The notes: generated by a model from the letters alone, not told the origin. A DNA stretch of 64,000 bases from Tersicoccus phoenicis (GCF_001968835.1 NZ_MRDE01000074.1:22333-86332); one strand, 5' to 3'. Numbered from the stretch's first letter, positions 1 to 8,858 are shown. A program made the numbers and translations.

Positions 1-1
1 G

Positions 2-733
2 GTGACGTACGAGATCCGGTACGAGAACATTTGCAGCGGGGCGAACCCGAACCAGTCATGCGTGTCCGACGCGATCTGTGCGACCCGGCCCGGCGATGCC
101 GGCTTCCGGGCCTCGGTCCGACCGACGATGAACGGCAAGGTGGGTAGCTGGGAGGCGATCGGAGGCGTCTACTGCACCCTGGACGGCCTACCCGTGCTCG
201 CCGCACCCAACGGCAAGCCGGTCAAGGTCACCTCGCCGACGGTCACCGTGGCGGACCTGCGCCGGATGAACGTGCTGGCGGCCTCGAGCGTGGTGCAGCC
301 CTCGCCGCATACCCTGCGCGGCGCCGAGACCAACGTCTACGCCGTCGGCCGGACACAGACGTTCGCCACCCGGATCCAGAACTTCGACATCACCATCCGG
401 GCCACTCCCGTCGCCTACACGTTCCACTACGGCGACGGCAGCAGCCTCGGCCCGGTCGAGAATCCTGGAGGGCCCGTGGCGCGGGCCCAGTGGGGGACGA
501 AGACCGCGACCAGCCACATCTACCGGGCGACCGGCACCGTCGGGGTCACGGTCACCACGATCTACCGCGGCGAATACACCTACAACGGGCTTCCCTACCA
601 GCCGATCGCGGGGACCATCAGCGTGGACAGCGCTCCGGTCGGCCTCACGGTCTGGCGGGCGAAGGCGGCCAACGTCGCCGACGACTGTGCCGCCAACCCG
701 ACCGGCTGGGCCTGCGGCATGCCGACCCGCTGA
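2..733 (+). CDS. Hypothetical secreted-type protein with a PKD-like domain; 5' end may lie outside the window
   Basis: The frame is open from the first bases of the window. The GTG at position 2 may therefore be internal, and no signal peptide is visible in what remains (243 residues). A YGDGSS turn near residue 143, followed by SHIYRATGTVGVTVT, is typical of a PKD/immunoglobulin-like beta domain. Such domains are extracellular and mediate binding. Six cysteines, three near the N-terminus and two near the C-terminus, suggest disulfides in an exported protein. It converges on the small membrane protein gene that begins 8 bases after its stop. I do not recognise a specific family. Confidence 0.6.
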   Translation: MTYEIRYENICSGANPNQSCVSDAICATRPGDAGFRASVRPTMNGKVGSWEAIGGVYCTLDGLPVLAAPNGKPVKVTSPTVTVADLRRMNVLAASSVVQPSPHTLRGAETNVYAVGRTQTFATRIQNFDITIRATPVAYTFHYGDGSSLGPVENPGGPVARAQWGTKTATSHIYRATGTVGVTVTTIYRGEYTYNGLPYQPIAGTISVDSAPVGLTVWRAKAANVADDCAANPTGWACGMPTR

Positions 734-741
734 CCACGGAT

Positions 742-1032
742 CTACCGAAGCAGCTCGGCGACTCCCGGGACCAGCACCGTGCCGGAGCCGCTCGTCGCAC
801 CGAACAGGCCGACCGCGCGGCCGATGAAGAAGAGCAGCACCAGCGCGACGACCACGCCGATCACCACGAGCCACGTCGTGTTGAACGCCAGATTGTTCTT
901 GCCCCCACCTTCCTCGTGGCCGAGGTCGCCGCTCATGCTGTCCGCGGCGGGCGGCGTCTCACCCGGGGGCACACCGCCGCCCGGCTCGAGTCCGGGGAGG
1001 CGTTGTTCCTCCGGGTCGGGGTTGTTGCTCAC
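742..1032 (-). CDS. Small single-pass membrane protein (DUF6480-like)
   Basis: A 96-residue protein. Its N-terminus is rich in Pro, Glu and Gly (NPDPEEQRLPGLEPGGG followed by PPGETPPA), and one hydrophobic helix lies at about residues 54-78. Short actinobacterial proteins with this NPDP...PGLEPGGGVPPGETPPA signature are grouped as DUF6480; the assignment is from memory of the motif. The GTG start has a clean GGAGG about 8 bases upstream on the minus strand. No enzymatic motif is seen and its role is unknown. Confidence 0.75.
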   Translation of the reverse strand: MSNNPDPEEQRLPGLEPGGGVPPGETPPAADSMSGDLGHEEGGGKNNLAFNTTWLVVIGVVVALVLLFFIGRAVGLFGATSGSGTVLVPGVAELLR

Positions 1033-1168
1033 CGGATAACCTCCACATGCAGGGGAGCGTCCATGCTGATCGTCCCGTCCACTCTTGCACGATCGTCTCC
1101 GGTTCGAAAGCATACTGATGAGGCGCGGCCGTCCGGTCGGCGTCGTCGTCGACCCCCAGGAGCATGCC

Positions 1169-1966
1169 GTGCCCTTCACCCCGCGCCGAGCCATCGTCAC
1201 CGGATCCGATTCGGGCATCGGCCGATCGACGGCCATCGCCCTGGCCCGCGCGGGCATGGACGTCGGTATCACGTGGCACTCCGACCAGGACGGCGCCGAG
1301 GCGACCGCGAAGGCCGTCCGCGACGCCGGTCGGCAGGCCGCCGTCCGGCAGCTCGACACCAGTGACCTCTTGAGCGTCGGGGACGTCATCGACGCCCTCG
1401 CCGACGACCTGGGCGGCCTGGACGTGTTCGTCAACAACTCCGGCACGGGCGACGGCGTCCCCTTCCTCGACCTGACCCTGGACACCTGGCGCAGCACCGT
1501 CGACACCAATCTCACCGGCGCCTTCGTCTGTCTGCAGCGCGCTGCTCGGCGGATGGCCGACGGCGGTGAGGGCGGCCGGATCGTCGTCATCACCAGCGTG
1601 CACGAGACCCAGCCACGCGTGGGGGCGACCGCCTACGACGTCTCCAAGCACGGCCTCGGCGGCCTGGTCAAGACCATGGCCCTGGAACTGGGCCGACACG
1701 ACATCACCGTCAACGCCGTCGCGCCCGGCGAGATCGCCACGCCGATGAACGACGCCGAGGCGCAGGACGCCTTCCGCGAGAAGCGCCCCGGGATCCCGCT
1801 CGGCCGGCCCGGCAGTCCCGACGAGATCGCCGCCGTCGTCGCCTTCCTCGCCTCGCCCGCCGCGAGCTACGTCACCGGCGCATCCTGGCCGGTCGACGGC
1901 GGCATGCTGCTGATGGGCCCCCAGGCGGGCTCCCACCTGACCAGTGACGACTGGCGCGACGCCTGA
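1169..1966 (+). CDS. SDR-family NAD(P)-dependent oxidoreductase
   Basis: A 265-residue classical short-chain dehydrogenase/reductase. The nucleotide-binding TGSDSGIG motif is at the N-terminus, NNSG follows in mid-chain, and the catalytic pair YDVSK has Ser two turns upstream (ITSVHE). The NAVAPGEIATPM segment is typical of the family. Substrate is unknown. The GTG at 1169 is preferred over an in-frame ATG at 1085, because AGGAG lies 6 bases upstream and the protein then begins just before the first beta strand. Its end overlaps the start of the topoisomerase IB gene by up to 23 bases, so the two are probably co-transcribed. Confidence 0.88.
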   Translation: MPFTPRRAIVTGSDSGIGRSTAIALARAGMDVGITWHSDQDGAEATAKAVRDAGRQAAVRQLDTSDLLSVGDVIDALADDLGGLDVFVNNSGTGDGVPFLDLTLDTWRSTVDTNLTGAFVCLQRAARRMADGGEGGRIVVITSVHETQPRVGATAYDVSKHGLGGLVKTMALELGRHDITVNAVAPGEIATPMNDAEAQDAFREKRPGIPLGRPGSPDEIAAVVAFLASPAASYVTGASWPVDGGMLLMGPQAGSHLTSDDWRDA

Positions 1967-2966
1967 GGTGGCCGGAACAACCACCCCTCGCCTGAAGCGT
2001 GCCCGGCCGAACGGTCCCGGCTACATCCGCAAGGGCCGCGGCAAGGGCTTCGAGTACCTCGACTGGAACGGCGCGAACGTCACCGACGACGCGCTCAAGG
2101 CCCGGTTCGACGCTCTGGCCATCCCCCCGGCCTGGAAGGACGTGTGGATCGCCCCGACCGACCGCGAGCACATCCAGGCGATCGGCACCGACGCCGCCGG
2201 CCGGCGCCAGTACATCTACCACGAGCGGTGGGCCGACCGGCGCGCCAGCGAGAAGTACGAGCGTTCCCTGGACCTCGGTTCCCGGATGAGTCGGGTCCGC
2301 CGCGCCGTCTCGAGGGACATCGCTCAGCGTGAGGACGAGCGGCTGCGCTGCCTGGCCGCGGCGGTCAGGCTGTTCGACCACGGCTCCCTGCGGATCGGCG
2401 GCTCGAAGTACGCCCGCGACAACAAGTCCTACGGGGTGTCCACCCTGCTCGCCCGGCACGTGTCGGTGGAGGAGAACACTGACACCGTGCGGCTGAAGTT
2501 CCGGGGCAAGTCCGGCAAGGAGTGGGACCTGCTGATCGACGACGACCAGCTGGCCGACTACGCCCGCGACCGCGGCGGTCAGGGCGGGGACAAGCGGTTC
2601 CTCTCCTACCGGGTCGGGCGCAAGCGGGTCGGGCTGACCAGCGAGGACATCAACCGGTACATCGCCGACATCGCCGGCGGCGAGTTCACCGCCAAGGACT
2701 TCCGCACCTGGAAGGGGACGGTGACGGCGGCCCTCAGCCTCGCCGCCGCGGGGCAGACGGTCGGCGCGGCCTCCTCCGACAGCGCCAAGGCCCGCGCCGT
2801 CTCCCGGGCCATGCGGGAGACCGCCGAGGCCCTGCACAACACCCCGGCGATGGCGCGCTCCAGCTACGTCGACCCGCGGGTGGTCAACCGGTTCCGCCGC
2901 GGCCGGACGATCGAGACGGGAATCAGCCCGGACCGGGCGACGGTGCAGCTGCTCAGCCGGCGGTGA
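1944..2966 (+). CDS. DNA topoisomerase IB (eukaryotic/poxvirus-type)
   Basis: A 340-residue bacterial topoisomerase IB, which relaxes supercoils through a 3'-phosphotyrosine intermediate. The N-terminal domain carries PPAWKDVWI and the QYIYHERW strand. The catalytic core shows KFRGKSGKEW, then DFRTWKGT, and the tyrosine motif SSYVDPRVV near the C-terminus. Length fits the short bacterial forms. Start is uncertain: GTG 1944 lies inside the SDR gene, and GTG 1968 lies just after the SDR stop. Neither has a strong ribosome site. The 3' end overlaps the convergent glycosylase-like gene by 14 bases. Confidence 0.9.
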   Translation: MTTGATPEVAGTTTPRLKRARPNGPGYIRKGRGKGFEYLDWNGANVTDDALKARFDALAIPPAWKDVWIAPTDREHIQAIGTDAAGRRQYIYHERWADRRASEKYERSLDLGSRMSRVRRAVSRDIAQREDERLRCLAAAVRLFDHGSLRIGGSKYARDNKSYGVSTLLARHVSVEENTDTVRLKFRGKSGKEWDLLIDDDQLADYARDRGGQGGDKRFLSYRVGRKRVGLTSEDINRYIADIAGGEFTAKDFRTWKGTVTAALSLAAAGQTVGAASSDSAKARAVSRAMRETAEALHNTPAMARSSYVDPRVVNRFRRGRTIETGISPDRATVQLLSRR

Positions 2967-3594
2967 GCACCTGCTCGGCCAGGTCGTCGTCGAGCGCTAC
3001 CCGCACACAGGCGGCGACCAGGGCGGGCAGGTCCTCGGCGGAGACGAGCGCCGCGAGCTCCTGCTCGTCCGTGGGCAGGCCGAGTTTCTTCGCGCCGTCC
3101 GCGACGCGGCGGTCCGCGAAGGGGGCCAGCATCGGCCACACGCCCTGCGCCTCCCGGCAGAAGATCGCCGCGCCGGTGGGGCCGATGCCGGGGAACTCCT
3201 GCAGGGCGCGGAGCACGCCCGCCGTGTCCTCGGCCTCGTCCCGCAGCCGGCGCAGGTCCCCGTGCCACCGGTCCAGCAGCAGGTCCGCGCCCTCGGCCAG
3301 CCGGGTGGCCGTGCCCTCATCGTACCGCCGGTAGTGCGCCCGGCCCAGGGCGTCGACCCGCTGCTGCCACGTCGACTCCCGCAGGTGCTCCGGCGTCGTC
3401 CAGCCCGCCTCGAACAACTCCCGGGCCGCCGCCACCGCAATGTCCGCCTTGATCCGCGTGGACAGCAGCGTGGCGAGCACGAGCAACTGGTACAGCGGGG
3501 CCGGCGTGTCCTTCAGGGTGATGCCCGCCTCCTCGGCGAACGTCGTCCCGCACGTGTCCAGGAGCGCGTCGACCGTTCTCGCGTGACTGGCCAT
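2953..3594 (-). CDS. HhH-GPD (endonuclease III-like) DNA glycosylase-fold protein, probably without lyase activity
   Basis: A 213-residue protein with an all-helical N-terminal half and a helix-hairpin-helix segment FPGIGPTGAAIF at about residues 133-144. An Asp in FADRRV sits where endonuclease III has its catalytic aspartate (VDTHV). The lysine that makes endonuclease III a lyase (LPGVGRKTA) is Thr here, and the C-terminal four-Cys Fe-S loop is missing. It is therefore a reduced family member, perhaps monofunctional or only DNA-binding. The ATG at 3594 is preceded by GGGGG. It is convergent with topoisomerase IB. Confidence 0.72.
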   Translation of the reverse strand: MASHARTVDALLDTCGTTFAEEAGITLKDTPAPLYQLLVLATLLSTRIKADIAVAAARELFEAGWTTPEHLRESTWQQRVDALGRAHYRRYDEGTATRLAEGADLLLDRWHGDLRRLRDEAEDTAGVLRALQEFPGIGPTGAAIFCREAQGVWPMLAPFADRRVADGAKKLGLPTDEQELAALVSAEDLPALVAACVRVALDDDLAEQVLTAG

Positions 3595-3683
3595 GCCCCC
3601 ATGATGTCGCGCCTTCGGCCGCCGGGACAGGGGGGCGTGGCATCCTGTGGACATGCATGCGGGCGAGGGCGGGAGGATCCGAC

Positions 3684-4400
3684 GTGGCTGACGGCCTCTT
3701 CACCCAGCACCTGGACGTCGTCGTGCAGGACATCTCCTTCGGGGCGCGCGAGGACCTCGACTACGCGCTGCACCTGCTCTCCGCCGCGCGCGACGGCGCC
3801 GTCGCCCCCACCGTGCGGATCTACCGGCCGCAGCCGACGGCGGCATTCGGGCAGCGGGACGTGCGCCTGCCCGGGTACGCGGCGGCCCGGGACCGCTGCC
3901 GGGACGCCGGGTACGCCCCCCTGGTCCGCAGATCCGGCGGCCGGGCCGCCCTGTACGACCGCGGCGCCGTCGTGATCGACCACGTCGAGCCCCACGGTGA
4001 CGCCATCGTCGGCTCCCAGCAGCGCTATCAGGACTTCTCCGGCGTCATCGCCGCCGCCCTCGGGCACGCCGGGGTCACCACCGGCATCGGCGAACTGCCC
4101 GGGGAGTACTGCGCCGGGGAGCACAGCGTGTTCGGCACCGACGGTCTGCACCGGGCCAAACTGGTCGGGATCGCCCAGCGCGTGGTCGCGGGGGCGTGGC
4201 TGATCAGTGCGGTGGTCAGCATCGAGGACACCGCGTCCCTGCGCACCCTGATCACCGACGTGTACCGGGACCTGGAGCTGGACCTGGATCCGGGCACGAT
4301 CGGCGCCGCCACCGACTTCGTACCGGCCCTGACCCCGGACGCGTTCCTCGAGCACCTCGTCTGGGCCTACGGGCAGCGCACCGACCTGACCGTGCGGTGA
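3684..4400 (+). CDS. Lipoate-protein ligase A-like (BPL/LPL fold) protein
   Basis: A 238-residue member of the biotin/lipoate ligase fold. The RRSGGRAALYDRG segment corresponds to the acyl-AMP binding RRxSGGGAV loop, and HRAKLVGIAQRVV carries the lysine used by lipoate ligases and octanoyltransferases. Such enzymes attach lipoyl or octanoyl groups to dehydrogenase E2 or GcvH proteins; the exact reaction is not decided by sequence alone. GTG 3684 is chosen because GGAGG lies 7 bases upstream; the in-frame ATG at 3657 has no such site. It is divergent from the glycosylase-like gene. Confidence 0.75.
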   Translation: MADGLFTQHLDVVVQDISFGAREDLDYALHLLSAARDGAVAPTVRIYRPQPTAAFGQRDVRLPGYAAARDRCRDAGYAPLVRRSGGRAALYDRGAVVIDHVEPHGDAIVGSQQRYQDFSGVIAAALGHAGVTTGIGELPGEYCAGEHSVFGTDGLHRAKLVGIAQRVVAGAWLISAVVSIEDTASLRTLITDVYRDLELDLDPGTIGAATDFVPALTPDAFLEHLVWAYGQRTDLTVR

Positions 4401-4449
4401 GGATCGGGTCCCACCGAGGTGCGCGCGGCGAGGCGCGACGTCGGCTTGG

Positions 4450-4455
4450 TACGGT
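4450..4455 (+). promoter_or_regulatory. -10 box (TACGGT) of a leaderless transcript
   Basis: TACGGT is followed by 7 bases and then the GTG start at 4463, with no purine-rich ribosome site in between. This is the spacing expected when transcription begins at the start codon. Confidence 0.45.
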
Positions 4456-4462
4456 GACCAGC

Positions 4463-5275
4463 GTGAATGCGTCGAAGAACCCCACCAGCTACTACCGCGA
4501 CCTCGGGGACGGGCGCTGGGAGTCCACGCGGGCCGCGCAGGGCGCCTGGAACGACCACGAGCAGCACATGGCCCCGGTCACCGGTCTGCTCACCCGGGCA
4601 CTGCTGCGGCACGAGCCCCGGCCGGGGCTGCGGTTGGCGCGGATCGGGTGCGAGATCCTCGGGCTGATCCCGGCCGGCGAGTTCACCATCACGACGACGA
4701 CGCTGCGGCCCGGGCGCACCATCGAACTGGTGCAGGCCGAGATGATCGCCAACGGCCGGCCCGTCGTCCGGGTCACCGGCTGGCGGCTGGCGACGACCGA
4801 TTCGGCCGCCGTCGCCGGCCTGACCGTCCCACCCCTGCCCGGCCCCGACGAGGCCAAGCCGTACTCGATGACGGAGAAGTGGGGCGGCGGGTTCATCGAG
4901 TCCCTGACCGGCCGGGTGCTGCCCGATCACGCCCCGGGCCGCGGCCGGGTCTGGCTGACCACCGACCTGTCGCTGGTGGAGGGCGAGGAGCCGACCGCGC
5001 TGGAGCACCTGGTCGGCATGGCCGACGCCGCGAACGGGGTCGCCACCCGCGTGCACCCGGCCGGCGGCTGGGTGTTCCCCAACGTCGACCTGCAGCTGCA
5101 CCTGTTCCGCGAACCGGCCGGCCGCTGGCTCGGGCTGGACGTCTCCGTCGACTTCGGTCCCGACGGCGTCGGGGTCACCTCCACCGTGCTGCACGACGAG
5201 GACGGGCCCTTCGGCCGGTCCCTGCAGATCCTCACGCTGCGCGAGGTGCCCGGGGCGGACCAGCCCACCCCCTGA
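4463..5275 (+). CDS. Thioesterase-family (double hotdog) protein
   Basis: A 270-residue protein with two hotdog-like halves. The N-terminal half ends in strands such as TITTTTLRPGRTIELVQAE. The C-terminal half carries WVFPNVDLQLHLFREP and WLGLDVSVDF, as in TesB-like acyl-CoA thioesterases of Actinobacteria. Substrate chain length cannot be told. GTG 4463 is the first start after the lipoate ligase-like gene and is placed 7 bases after a TACGGT box, so translation is probably leaderless. Confidence 0.8.
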   Translation: MNASKNPTSYYRDLGDGRWESTRAAQGAWNDHEQHMAPVTGLLTRALLRHEPRPGLRLARIGCEILGLIPAGEFTITTTTLRPGRTIELVQAEMIANGRPVVRVTGWRLATTDSAAVAGLTVPPLPGPDEAKPYSMTEKWGGGFIESLTGRVLPDHAPGRGRVWLTTDLSLVEGEEPTALEHLVGMADAANGVATRVHPAGGWVFPNVDLQLHLFREPAGRWLGLDVSVDFGPDGVGVTSTVLHDEDGPFGRSLQILTLREVPGADQPTP

Positions 5276-5296
5276 GAGGCTCGCTCGTCACCGACG

Positions 5297-5926
5297 TCAG
5301 TGACCGCGGTCGATCCACTCCTGCCGGTGCGGTGCCTCGTCCCCGATCGTCGTCGCCGGGCCGTGCCCGGTCAGCACCCGGGTCTGCGGCGGCAGGGTCA
5401 GCAGCCGGTTCGTGATGGAGTCGACGATGGTGCCGAAGTCGCTGTAGGACCGGCCCGTCGCCCCGGGACCGCCCTGGAACAGGGTGTCCCCACTGAACAG
5501 CACGGCGCCGTCCGGCCAGGAGAAGCAGGTCGAGCCGGGGGAGTGGCCGGGCGTGTGGATCGCCTCCAGGGTCGCGCCGGCGACGGTGAACCGCTGCCCG
5601 TCCTCGATCGTGTGATCAGGAGCGACGTCCGGGAAGACCTGCTCCCACAGCACCGCGTCGTCCGCGTGCAGGTACACCGGGGCGTCCACCCGGGCCTTGA
5701 CGTCGGCGACCTGCCGGATGTGGTCGTCGTGCCCGTGGGTGAGCAGGATGGCGGTCACCCTGCGGGCGCCGACCGCCCGCTCGACCGCGTCGGCGTCGTG
5801 CGCGGGGTCGATGACGACGCACTCGGCGTCGTCGCCGATCAGGTAGACGTTGTTCTCCACGTCCCAGGTGCCGCCGTCGAGGGAGAACGTGCCGCTGGTG
5901 ACCAGGCTGTCGATCCGGGCGCTCAC
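5297..5926 (-). CDS. MBL-fold metallo-hydrolase partner of the mycothiol formaldehyde dehydrogenase
   Basis: A 209-residue metallo-beta-lactamase fold hydrolase. The metal-binding motif is THGHDDH at about residues 63-69, then HTPGHSPGS, the bridging Asp in FSGDTLF and the last His in LTGHGP. Its GTG start overlaps the stop of the mycothiol-dependent dehydrogenase by 4 bases, so the pair is translationally coupled. This two-gene order is conserved in mycothiol-producing Actinobacteria. The hydrolase is thought to release formate and mycothiol from S-formylmycothiol; that reaction is inferred from context. Confidence 0.85.
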   Translation of the reverse strand: MSARIDSLVTSGTFSLDGGTWDVENNVYLIGDDAECVVIDPAHDADAVERAVGARRVTAILLTHGHDDHIRQVADVKARVDAPVYLHADDAVLWEQVFPDVAPDHTIEDGQRFTVAGATLEAIHTPGHSPGSTCFSWPDGAVLFSGDTLFQGGPGATGRSYSDFGTIVDSITNRLLTLPPQTRVLTGHGPATTIGDEAPHRQEWIDRGH

Positions 5927-7008
5927 AGTTCCACCACCGAGCGCAGCACCGTGCCGGCGTGCATCTTCTCGAATGCCGACTCGATGTCGCCCAGGCCGAT
6001 CCGCTCGGTGACGAACGCGTCGAGGTCGAGCCGGCCGAGCTTGTACTGGTCGACCAGCATGGGGAAATCGCGCGAGGGCAGGCAGTCGCCGTACCAGGAG
6101 GATTTGAGCGCCCCGCCGCGACCGAACACGTCCAGCAGCGGCAGCTCGAGCGTCATCTCCGGGGTCGGGACGCCGACGAGGACGACGCGGCCGGCCAGGT
6201 CCCGCGCGTAGAAGGCCTGGGTGTAGGTCTCGGGCCGGCCGACCGCCTCGATCACGACGTCGGCCCCGAACCCGCCGGTCAGCGCCCGGATCGCCTCGAC
6301 CGGGCCCGTCTCGGACGAGTTGACGGTGTGCGTGGCGCCGAGCTGCTCGGCCCTGGCGAGCTTCTGCGGGTCGATGTCGACGGCGATGATCGTCGTCGCC
6401 CCGGCCAGTGCCGCCCCGGCGATCGCGGCGCAGCCGACGCCGCCGCACCCGATCACGGCCACCGACTCGCCGCGCTGGACGGCGCCGGTGTTGATGGCCG
6501 CACCGATGCCGGCCATGATGCCGCAGCCGAGCAGGCCCACCGCGGCGGCGTCGGACTCCTCGTCGATCTTCGTGCACTGCCCGGCGGCGACCAGCGTCTT
6601 CTCGATGAACGCCCCGATGCCGAGTGCGGGGGACAGTTCGGTGCCGTCCTCCAGGGTCATCTTCTGGGTCGCGTTGTGGGTGTTGAAGCAGTACTGCGGC
6701 TGGCCCTTGCGGCACGCGCGGCATTCTCCGCACACGGCCCGCCAGTTGAGGATCACCCGGTCCCCGGCGGCCACCTCGGTGACGCCCTCACCGACCGCGG
6801 CCACCCGGCCGGTGGCCTCGTGGCCGAGCAGGAACGGGTAGTCGTCGCTGATGCCGCCGAGCTTGTAGTGCAGATCGGTGTGGCACACTCCGCAGGTGAT
6901 GATGTCGACGAGCGCCTCACCCGGGCCGGGATCCGGCACCAGGACGGTCTGCAGGGAGACCGGCTCGTTCTTGCCCATGACGACGATGCCCTTGACCCGG
7001 TGAACCAT
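5923..7008 (-). CDS. mscR: S-(hydroxymethyl)mycothiol dehydrogenase / nitrosomycothiol reductase
   Basis: A 361-residue zinc-dependent class III-type alcohol dehydrogenase. GVCHTD (about residues 40-45) and GHE carry catalytic zinc ligands. [15 protein letters not shown] holds the four structural-zinc cysteines, and [10 protein letters not shown] is the NAD-binding turn. It oxidises the formaldehyde-mycothiol adduct and, in mycobacteria, reduces S-nitrosomycothiol. The N-terminal [16 protein letters not shown] and the coupled metallo-hydrolase behind it fit the mycothiol branch. GAGGAAG lies 8 bases before the ATG. Confidence 0.93.
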   Translation of the reverse strand: MVHRVKGIVVMGKNEPVSLQTVLVPDPGPGEALVDIITCGVCHTDLHYKLGGISDDYPFLLGHEATGRVAAVGEGVTEVAAGDRVILNWRAVCGECRACRKGQPQYCFNTHNATQKMTLEDGTELSPALGIGAFIEKTLVAAGQCTKIDEESDAAAVGLLGCGIMAGIGAAINTGAVQRGESVAVIGCGGVGCAAIAGAALAGATTIIAVDIDPQKLARAEQLGATHTVNSSETGPVEAIRALTGGFGADVVIEAVGRPETYTQAFYARDLAGRVVLVGVPTPEMTLELPLLDVFGRGGALKSSWYGDCLPSRDFPMLVDQYKLGRLDLDAFVTERIGLGDIESAFEKMHAGTVLRSVVEL

Positions 7009-7055
7009 GCTGCGACTTCCTCACTGAACGACGATGGCGTGCGCTGTCCGGCCCA

Positions 7056-7061
7056 TCCTAG
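7056..7061 (-). promoter_or_regulatory. Possible -10 box (TAGGAT) for mscR
   Basis: TAGGAT is read on the minus strand, about 48 bases upstream of the mscR start. No clear -35 is seen. Low confidence. Confidence 0.3.
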
Positions 7062-7202
7062 GGAAGACCCGGAGCACCGTGCTCAAGATGACCGGGCGGG
7101 AGTCGACGGGTCCGGCACGGCGTGGGAAGCCTGCTGGCCGAGGTGGTGCAACGTCTCCACGGCGCTGTTGTACACGTCGCTCGAAGGTTCTTTGATATCC
7201 AC

Positions 7203-7652
7203 ATGGCAGAGTTGACCGTCTCGGACGCCCGCGCCCGGTTGGCGCACGTCATCGACGCCGCACGGGTCGAGCTGCTGAACGCTGGTGAACGCCGCGCGGC
7301 ACCGGCCGAGCGTCGCGTGTTCTTCCGCGACGTGAAGCCCTACGAGGTTCCCCAGAGCCTGGACGAGCTGAGGGGTCCGGCGGGCGGCGTCATCGAGCTG
7401 TCTCACGCGGTGCTGTGGGCGCCCGGTGGCGGCACGGTCGACCTGGACGAGGAGGGCGGCGTCGGCTTGGCCTACCGGGTGGCCGTGGCGGAGGGAACCG
7501 TTGTTGACCAGGTGGCCATCCTGAATCGCGACCGGCTCGTCGCGGTGTGGCGTGAACTGTTGTTGCCGCGGCGTGCTCGCGAGCTGTGGGAGGCCCGATT
7601 CCCTGAGCTGCGCGCCGCGGTGCGTGAGTACCGAATCCGACGCACAGCGGAC
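7203..7652 (+). CDS. Protein of unknown function with a Phd/YefM-like first 20 residues; 3' end uncertain
   Basis: From the ATG at 7203 the product starts like a Phd/YefM antitoxin (MAELTVSDARARLAHVID). It then passes directly into a different conserved-looking domain: RRVFFRDVKPYEVPQSLDEL, then GPAGGVIELSHAVLWAP, and finally LLLPRRARELWEARFPEL at about residues 118-135. No stop follows; the frame stays open to 8105, but from about 7650 it is antisense to mycoredoxin and looks non-coding. A stop lost by frameshift or deletion near 7625-7660 is likely, since TGA and TAG occur there in the next frame. I place the end of recognisable coding at about 7650. Function unknown; possibly a hybrid made by recombination in a toxin-antitoxin locus. 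Confidence 0.45.
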
Positions 7653-7715
7653 GGTGACCCGCATAGCCCTGACCCGGCAGGAGTTCGGTTCGGATCCAGG
7701 CCGGTGCCGGCACGG

Positions 7716-7994
7716 TCAGCCTGCCAACCGGGCCTTGACCTCCTTGGCGGAGGGATTCGTCGCGTTGGTGCCGTCCGGGAAGATCACGGTCGGGACGGTC
7801 TGATTGCCGTTGTTGATCGCTTCGACCAGCTCGGCGGTGCCGGGGGTCTCCTCGATGTTGACCTCGGTGAAGCCGATCCCGTCGGCGCTGAGCTGGGACT
7901 TCAGCCGACGGCAGTACCCGCACCACGACGTCGAGAACATGGTGATCGAGCCGGCGTCGGGGGTGTACGCGGTGATGTCGGCGGTCTGCGCCAT
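7716..7994 (-). CDS. mrx1: Mycoredoxin (glutaredoxin-like)
   Basis: A 92-residue thioredoxin-fold protein. The redox motif STSWCGYCRRLK has cysteines 25 and 28, and the cis-Pro motif is QTVPTVIFPDGT. Actinobacterial mycoredoxin-1 has the same size and the same CGYC motif, and removes mycothiol from S-mycothiolated proteins. The dehydrogenase/hydrolase pair nearby supports a mycothiol-using organism. AAGGA lies just upstream of the ATG on the minus strand. Confidence 0.88.
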   Translation of the reverse strand: MAQTADITAYTPDAGSITMFSTSWCGYCRRLKSQLSADGIGFTEVNIEETPGTAELVEAINNGNQTVPTVIFPDGTNATNPSAKEVKARLAG

Positions 7995-8085
7995 CGGGGT
8001 GTCCTTCCGGGAGAGATCGGTTTCGTCGTGGACAACGGACTTCCCTGGGATGGCATTCCCGGTGCCGTCCGCGGGCGGCCGGTGC

Positions 8086-8091
8086 TAGATT
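8086..8091 (+). promoter_or_regulatory. -10 box (TAGATT) of a leaderless transcript
   Basis: TAGATT is followed by 6 bases and the ATG at 8098, with no ribosome site in between. Confidence 0.45.
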
Positions 8092-8097
8092 CGGCCC

Positions 8098-8343
8098 ATG
8101 GCTGACCAGAGCAGCACCGCGTCCATCAACTCCTCCATCAACGCACTGATGGAGGAGGAACACGCCTTGCGCAACAACCCGGACAAGTCCGCCGAGAACC
8201 AGCAGCGGCTCCGATCCGTCGAGGCCGAGCTGGACCAGTGCTGGGACCTGCTCCGGCAGCGGCGCGGCAAGGCCGAGTTCGGGGAGGACCCCGGTCAGGC
8301 GCACGTGCGTCCCGCTGCCGAGGTGGAGAACTACCGGAACTGA
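8098..8343 (+). CDS. DUF2630 family protein
   Basis: An 81-residue, charged, helical protein. The NALMEEEHALRN and ELDQCWDLLRQRRGKAEFG segments are the hallmark of DUF2630, common in Actinobacteria and of unknown function. The two helices could form a coiled-coil hairpin. The ATG lies 6 bases after a TAGATT box, so the message appears leaderless. The SRPBCC gene follows 14 bases downstream. Confidence 0.9.
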   Translation: MADQSSTASINSSINALMEEEHALRNNPDKSAENQQRLRSVEAELDQCWDLLRQRRGKAEFGEDPGQAHVRPAAEVENYRN

Positions 8344-8357
8344 GCGGACCGGACCCG

Positions 8358-8858
8358 ATGCCGGACCCTGACGAGCCGACCGTCTTCTCCCCGTTCTCCC
8401 ACGCCCCGGCCGCCGAACCGACGCCCGTCCCGGGGCGCCGTCCGACGCTCGAACTGGCGGCCGTGATCGCGGCCCCCGCCGACGTGGCCTTCCGGGCGAT
8501 GACGGACAGTATCCACCTGTGGTGGCCCCTGACCGACGTGAGCACGTGGGGTGAGGACACCTATCTCGAGTTCGACGGTGATGCGTTGGTGGAAACCAGC
8601 CCCCGCAACGAGACGGCGCTGTGGGCGCAGGCGCTCGGCTGGCAGCAGGACCGGTGGATCGAACTCGACTGGTCGCCGGACGCGCCCGTCCTTCAGGCTT
8701 CGACCCTCCTCGTCGAGCTCGGCGATGCGGCGCTCCCGAGCGGGGCGACGGGCACCGCCGTCAACTGGCGGGTGGAGGACGGGCAACCCAGTGCCGCGTG
8801 GTCGGACGCCTTCGAACGCTTGGTGCGCTTCCTCGGCGGCCGGCTGGACCTCGACTAG
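8358..8858 (+). CDS. SRPBCC (START-like/AHSA1-type) domain protein
   Basis: A 166-residue protein. After a proline-rich N-terminus of about 30 residues, the fold begins with LELAAVIAAPADVAFRAMTD, a SRPBCC ligand-binding signature. The chain ends with the long helix WSDAFERLVRFLGGRL. AHSA1-like proteins bind small hydrophobic molecules or act as chaperone activators; no substrate can be named. It is probably co-transcribed with the DUF2630 gene. The ATG at 8358 has weak upstream signals. Confidence 0.75.
   Translation: MPDPDEPTVFSPFSHAPAAEPTPVPGRRPTLELAAVIAAPADVAFRAMTDSIHLWWPLTDVSTWGEDTYLEFDGDALVETSPRNETALWAQALGWQQDRWIELDWSPDAPVLQASTLLVELGDAALPSGATGTAVNWRVEDGQPSAAWSDAFERLVRFLGGRLDLD

Noticed and set aside
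7653..8105. C-terminal extension of the Phd-like hybrid protein
   Set aside because: It is antisense to mycoredoxin, whose CGYC motif and fold are clear. The extension has no recognisable protein features.
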